Below, piece after piece: positions 59,132 through 64,000 of a stretch of DNA of 64,000 nt. The position numbers and the translations under genes were made by a program. Source of the DNA: Maratus speciosus. Lineage: Eukaryota > Arthropoda > Arachnida > Araneae > Salticidae. The notes below the pieces were generated by a model. The model was not told the DNA's origin and searched no databases. It worked only from the letters and a program-made list of their open reading frames with translations. Every line of letters starts with the position of its first letter. Position 1 is the stretch's first letter. The stretch covers positions 353,366,254-353,430,253 of the forward strand of contig OZ010790.1 of NCBI GenBank assembly GCA_963932465.1, read 5' to 3'.

Positions 59132-60072
59132 CGAGGCCTTAGAAAATCCTGTGTTGATTATTACACATTTTTTTAGAGATCATGTTTAATAACTTTAGAA
59201 GAAGGCCGAGACATGTATTCTTGATGTATTGCGAAATTATATATAAAAAAAAAATCTTCTGAAAAAATGTTTCTTTAAAACAAAAATCATTATTTCAAAC
59301 TTACTAAGTATTTATATAAAACAAATAATTATTTATCTATTATGAACAATTGATCACATATACACAATTCGGTAGAAAATTCATGCTTTAAGCAACTATG
59401 AACGAGGGACTCAAATGGAAGAAAATTTGTTTTCTATTTTTTCATTATTATTAAAAAAGAGAGAGAGAAAGAAAGAGTTTTTAATCATATATTTTTACAA
59501 AATTGGTATTGAAAGTACATATTTCCATTTAGATTTGTTAGATGGCGCCACCACAAAATACATTGTAAATCAATAAAATTTGAAGCTTTGTTTTCGACAC
59601 ACAAATTAGTATAATTTTGCATTCATAGAGCAAAAATATCCAAAAAAAAGGGGAAAAATGTAAGTGACACATTCTTTTATAATACCATCTTTAATAATTA
59701 ATGCTTCGTTTAATTAGTAAATTCCAAAAAGCTTTGTTTTTAAAAAAGAAGCATCAGCGCACAATTTAAAACGACCGCCATCTTTCTTTCTACTAGGCAT
59801 GCGCGGTTCACTAACCTACCTACCAGAGCTTGGTTGAGTTAGTCAACCCCAGGTTAGTATGTACCTCGAATTTCGTCAGGTTGGGTAAACGGAGAATTGG
59901 ATTTCGCATTCAACCGAGAGTTAAGCTCCGAAACGCGAGGTTGAAGTTGACGGAGAATTACCGGGTTAGTAGTGCCAAAAATACATATGTAACTGGTATG
60001 ACAAAAACGAGGCTTTCGTCAAATTTTCATTAAAAAAAAAATCATGCCAAACATGCGGTGCGTATATGACAT
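57943..60072. mobile_element. Foldback element, family E, ~2.1 kb
   Basis: GATGTCATATACGCACCG at 57948 is mirrored exactly by CGGTGCGTATATGACATC near 60056-60073. Subterminal blocks also mirror: the region 58400-58600 (AACTAACCGGTCGATTCTCC, TTTAACTCGCGGTTCAACTC, GAGTTAGTCAACTC) against 59820-59970 (GAGTTAGTCAACCC, CATTCAACCGAGAGTTAAGC, CGGAGAATTACCGGGTTAGT). The core is AT-rich with a 34-nt A run (59096-59129) and no transposase. Confidence 0.7.
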
Positions 60073-60154
60073 CTGGCGAAATATTAAATTATGTAACAAA
60101 CTATGACATTTAATTTCAACTTCAAATCAATGTTTTAATTTACCACTCGAACAA

Positions 60155-60432
60155 TAAAAAAAATGCTAACTGGCGAGTTGAAAAAAAGATATTGGCGAGA
60201 TTTGCACCCGGCTTTTTTTCTTTCGGCACAGTTGTCATATACGGCCCCATATTGGCGCGATTTTTTTCTGACGCTAATGTCATATACGCAACGGGTACTT
60301 AACTGGCGCCAAAGTATCGTTATTTTGTTTGATATGGTGAACCGGATGTTGTTGTTTATGCTGTTGATGCGTTCCCCAAATTGGCGTTGGAAAAAAATCG
60401 CGCCAATATGGCGGCGTATATGACATTTGTTC
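60155..60432. repeat. Second cluster of family E-type ends
   Basis: ATGTCATATACGCAACGGGTACTTAACTGGCGCC (60271 onward, cut here to key words) repeats the left end at 57949 in the same orientation. CCATATTGGCGCGATTTTTTT (60249) mirrors AAAAAAATCGCGCCAATATGG (60391). It looks like fragments of a related or nested element next to the 2.1-kb copy. Confidence 0.55.
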
Positions 60433-60939
60433 CAAACTTTCATATGAAAGGCGAAGGGATCAGATCGTATTTGTTTATGGCATTTGATGACTTGAACTAT
60501 TATAATATAGATGAAATGATGGGGATAGAATAATATTTGGCGACTTATCACCTGTGCCTGGATAACATTAAAGTATCAAAATGGTACCTAGAGTATAAAA
60601 AGCAAAATGTTCCGCCCGAACTGTTGATGATAGTCACATGATTTAGGCTATTGATATAGAGATTGTTTAAAAATATCGGTTGACAAAGACTCTGAATGCT
60701 TAATTCATTTTATTTTAGCTTCTTTTCAAATGTTTAACTGATCCTCTTTAATCAAAAACGAAAACAACCATTTTATGTCTTAACAGCAACTGATTCTCCG
60801 TTAAATTTTTGCAATCAAAGGGAATTGAATGGAAACCCGTTTACAGGGAGATCTGCACAGCTTTTTTCAGTATAATTCAATCTTCCATAATATTTTTCAG
60901 TAATCAGCACGTAAATTCTCATAGTAAGTTCAGTAATCA

Positions 60940-61010
60940 GAAGACGTCCTTCTACTATGAAAGCAGAGGCAAGAGTCTTGCCTCTGCTTTCATAGTAGAA
61001 GGATGTCTTC
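60940..61010. repeat. 35-bp-arm perfect-looking hairpin
   Basis: GAAGACGTCCTTCTACTATG, AAAGCAGAGGCAAGA, then G, then the reverse complement with a single mismatch (GGATGTCTTC for GGACGTCTTC). It is followed at once by a CTGATGA...GAAA motif (61018-61047). Confidence 0.85.
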
Positions 61011-61017
61011 TTTGCGC

Positions 61018-61058
61018 CTGATGAAGAAAGACTCAGATCTTTCGAAAGGCCTAGCGCA
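61018..61058 (+). ncRNA. Hammerhead-like / retroelement 3' hairpin motif
   Basis: CTGATGA (61018-61024), one A, a 6-bp stem GAAAGA/TCTTTC with loop CTCAGA, then GAAA (61044-61047) and AGGCCT, a self-complementary tiny stem III. GCGC before the motif can pair with GCGC after it as stem I. These are hammerhead ribozyme core pieces in the right order. The extra A between CTGATGA and stem II departs from the strict consensus, so self-cleavage is uncertain. A similar TGATGAAG...CGAAA hairpin is found near the ends of some Penelope-like and related retroelements. Confidence 0.35.
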
Positions 61059-61227
61059 TTTACAAAATTTTTGATGGTGTTTTAATAAGATTTTTTGTAC
61101 TTAGTCATTCACACCAGTTTTAACTTACTTTCTTTAATCATAGTACACTTTTAATTATTTTTGACACAAAAAACTGATGTCTTGACCAAATGCTTATTTT
61201 GAGAAAAAAAATGTGTTGTTTGATGTG

Positions 61228-61305
61228 CCGTCAAGATAGTTCAGTTGAAAGGGCACAAGGAAATAAAGCCAAAGTTTCTGACTTCGAGTCCCAACCTGGA
61301 CATCT
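61228..61305 (+). repeat. tRNA-like head of a SINE or tRNA pseudogene
   Basis: TAGTTCAGTTGAAAGGGCA resembles a pol III A box in a tRNA D-arm. GACTTCGAGTCCC, ~45 nt later, resembles the B box. The acceptor ends do not pair, so it is not a functional tRNA. Confidence 0.4.
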
Positions 61306-61636
61306 TCGCTCAGATGTAAAAATTACTATTTGTTTGAAATAATTATCCAAATTATCCCTGTAACCTCCCGAATTTATACTGCATCACTCTTCTACACCCC
61401 CCACCCACCTAACATACAAAGTATTTAAAATATGTAAATACTTTATATTTATATAAAAAAAATTATTTTGTCCTATTTATTGCTCTTAATATAAATAATG
61501 AATAAGTAGAATTAATAATAGTAGAATAAATAAGCAGAATAAATAATGAATAATACAAACTATGACCACCTCCCTCCCTCTCCCCCTAAAAATCCTATTT
61601 TTTGCCTTTTTTCAACGTAAAGGTTCATGATGATTT

Positions 61637-62112
61637 AAAATGAACTACTTTTAAGTATTTACAATGGTAATATTTTTAGTTATGACTATTTTTATTCATT
61701 AAAAATTCAAAATTATTATTATTATTATTATTTTTTTTTTACAAAAATATTTTTTATATAGTTAATGAAATAATTTTGACCTAAGAGTAGTTCATTTTAA
61801 ACACACATATATGTTTAGTATGTTTACTAAATTTCATCAAAATCCATATACTTCCGGAAGATGTCTTGCACACAATGACTTATGGTATATAAAAAAAAAA
61901 AAAAATGAGCTATTTTGATTTCAACAATACACAAATTCTGTAAAAAGCTAATAAATTTCTAATGACAGCATATTACAAAGAACAATCTGTTTAATCAATA
62001 TCCAAAATTTCATGTTTATACATAAAAAGGTTTTGAAGATAGACTAATTCAAACTTTGAATTTTTTCGTTAAATTTCGTCGCGTTTAAAAGGTACAAGCC
62101 CCCCCCCCTTAA
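61637..62112. mobile_element. Half copy of the TTAA foldback family
   Basis: From AAATGAACTACTTTTAAGTA through TTTTAAACACACATATATG and CATATTACAAAG to TTTAAAAGGTACAAG and TTAA (62109-62112), this follows the right two-thirds of the element at 7404-8155. The left terminus is missing. The last part has a C run in place of GACCCC. Confidence 0.75.
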
Positions 62113-62569
62113 ATAACTAGTCTAGTATCAGTGTCTGGGAGGGGCTTCGGCCCCCTTAGATATTCTCGTGGGCGCATCAATGCCTTCTCACAAACTTTCA
62201 TAATTTCACGAACCCAAACCCCTCCAAGCATGACATCATTTGTGGCCCCTAAAGGAGAAACGCTGAACAAAGTATTATTTTGTGCTGCCACCTACTGCAT
62301 AAAATAGTTATCATGTACTTCTCTCGTTTTACAGATTTTAAAAATCAAATATTTGAAGGAAGGGGGTGGGTATTTTTAATTTTCTAAAGTACTTTTTTAA
62401 TAAAACAATGCCTTAACATTTTTAGAAAATTGTAATAAATCAAAAAAATAATCAATTATTTTAACACTTAATTTATCTTAATAATTAGAACAAATAGCGC
62501 TACTTAATTGTTTTTAGTGTGGGCATCTATAAGTGAAACTTGTAAATTTGTGAAATTAGCTTGGAATTT

Positions 62570-62600
<31 letters not shown>

Positions 62601-63019
62601 TTATATCTAGAAATTTATAATAAATTAAACGGATTGCGTTTCATTTAACCTTTAGTGTCTCCTGTAATTTGGAATTTAAATATTATACTAGCCATCTAGT
62701 ACAATATCCTCAAATAACTACTGAACGAATAAAGCTATAAGTGTTGGACAATTGTCTACCTATAGTAAAACAACTGCGAAAAAATAATAATATTTATGCT
62801 TATGAGAAGCAATTATATTAGTAAATATTTTCCAGAAGGTTAGTTAAAGTAGAAATGATTTTTATTGCTGAAAAAGTGTCATGAAATCATGATATGTTAA
62901 TCTCTTAAAGAAAAAAATCAGAATAAACAAATACATTTCCATACAAATATAAAATGAAATTTACTTTATTAACTGACTTAAAAAAGAACAAAATTAAAGT
63001 CTGAAAATTAAAGATCAAT

Positions 63020-63092
63020 GCTTGAACAAGGATAGACCTCGCAACATCTTGATTGCGAGACCAACGCTTACACGACCGAGCTACATAATATA
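63020..63092 (-). repeat. tRNA-like SINE head, minus strand
   Basis: On the minus strand, GTAGCTCGGTCGTGTAAGCG resembles an A box and GTTGCGAGGTCTATCCTTG resembles a B box (GGTTCGAATCC with changes), at tRNA-like spacing. Poor acceptor pairing speaks for a SINE or pseudogene. Confidence 0.45.
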
Positions 63093-63937
63093 AGCGAACT
63101 TTCCACTAAATGTGGAGAAGAAGAAATCCAGCACATGGATACAGTAACGCTTTTTCGGTGAAATTCCCACAGAATGGTGGTAAAATATAATCCGATTTTT
63201 CATGAGGATTATATAAAAAACAACAGTTTTAATAGAGATAAGTGAAGTCTTATTCGCTTCATCTAAAACAGATTCATATTCTATATTAATTTTAATAAAA
63301 TCGTGCAGGTCATTTTTGAGAAAAAAAAATACCTATAATATAAGAAACACGAGTTTTCCTGGAAACAAGTTATATCTTATTATCTTTATCTAAAATAGAA
63401 TCATATTATATATCAATTTAAAGAAAATAGCCCAGGACGTTTTCAAGAAATAGAAATTAGGAATTTGTACTAGTGCTGCCCATTAAACATTTATACGGGT
63501 ATACGAATATTACGTATTATACAGAGTACAGTTTTCAGATACTTATAATATGGATATGGCGGTTATACGTATTATGCAAAACAGCATATACGGTACACCG
63601 TATGTACGGATCTTACACAAGCGTTTAAACGTATAAACATCTAAACGTTTTTCACTCAAGGCATGAAAATAGATGCTTATCTGCGGATTAGAGACATAGA
63701 GAAATATCCTCTAGAGTCCTGCATTCTTGCAGTTTACCGGGGCCGTCGAGGTTCTTTGTTTGAAGAACTACGATGGCCTGGGGTTTACTTAATTTCTGGT
63801 TGTTGTTCAGGTACTTAAAAAAATCTGAATTTTTTTCCCGACTTTAGATTTCGGTTGTTTTCCTTATACACTAAGCTATAAATAATGAAATGTTTTACTA
63901 TTGGTCGTGGGTAATTTCAAAGCTACCTTTCGTAAAT

Positions 63938-64000
63938 CTGTAGCACAGTAGTAGAGCATCTAGCTTGTTTTGATTTATGGCGTGGGCCCTTCGCGCAAAA
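63938..64000 (+). repeat. Possible tRNA-like sequence at the window edge
   Basis: GTAGCACAGTAGTAGAGCAT resembles a tRNA D-arm (A box). The B box is not convincing and the window ends here. Confidence 0.25.

Larger units (their letters stand above)
62113..64000. other. AT-rich DNA with SINE-like traces
   Basis: A GC-balanced segment at 62120-62290 has a 60-codon minus frame with no recognisable family. (TTTA)n lies at 62570-62600. 63480-63660 is rich in TATACGTATTATAC-like motifs. No gene recognised. Confidence 0.4.

Noticed and set aside
60135..60551. 138-codon minus-strand frame
   Set aside because: Runs through inverted repeats of a foldback family, and a similar-length frame exists on the opposite strand; no motif found.
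62109..62291. 60-codon minus-strand frame in GC-balanced DNA
   Set aside because: No recognisable family; too short to call in repeat-rich DNA.

Overview
This window looks like intergenic or heterochromatic DNA from an AT-rich eukaryote. It is densely packed with transposable elements. I recognise no host protein-coding gene, rRNA or intact tRNA. The element mix (Tc1, mariner and pogo-type DNA transposons, hAT-type non-autonomous elements, long foldback elements, Ty3/gypsy LTR elements, a Jockey/R1-type LINE relic, a Penelope-like RT relic and a DUF4817-type fragment) points to an arthropod. An arachnid is a guess from experience with similar sequences and cannot be proven here. Long A/T homopolymers (up to 56 nt) and (TA)n tracts are frequent.

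Layout. 1-5.8 kb: AT-rich DNA with one GC-richer hAT-like element (2.6-3.4 kb). 5.8-8.2 kb: a decayed Tc1 transposon, split on its right side by a 752-bp foldback flanked by TTAA. 9.3-10 kb: a decayed pogo/Tigger-like transposase. 11.4-12.6 and 13.7-15.4 kb: two copies of one foldback family, the second carrying a captured DUF4817-like gene fragment. 15.4-17.7 kb: about 15 copies of a ~145-bp tandem repeat. 17.7-21.4 kb: three more inverted-repeat elements, one nested inside another. 22.1-25.3 kb: a direct duplication flanking a 2,029-bp hAT-type element with a perfect 8-bp target duplication, whose interior is a ~31-bp minisatellite with higher-order structure. 26.7-28.2 kb: a compound palindrome made of five ~350-bp units.

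29.0-40.1 kb: a Jockey/R1-type LINE RNase H tail interrupted by a ~10.7-kb Ty3/gypsy element. That element has ~1.02-kb LTRs, an intact gag, and protease, RT/RNase H and integrase broken by two poly-A-run frameshifts and one stop. It is probably young, because the LTRs are about 98-99% alike. 42.6-43.9 kb: a full-length but dead mariner inserted beside a foldback (43.9-45.7 kb) that itself contains a second foldback of the same family. 48.3-49.0 kb: a Penelope-like RT relic on the minus strand.

50.7-55.4 kb: a second, unusual LTR element on the minus strand. It encodes Gag, two CCHC knuckles and a retropepsin, and then goes directly into a membrane-spanning, basic-tailed C-terminus, with no RT, RNase H or integrase. 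It has one in-frame stop. This is the best candidate for an undescribed system in the window. 56-64 kb: AT-rich DNA with short hairpins, a 2.1-kb foldback with ATGTCATATACGC-type ends, a half copy of the TTAA foldback and tRNA-like SINE heads.

The genes do not form a host pathway. They record rounds of nested transposition, often into (TA)n tracts.
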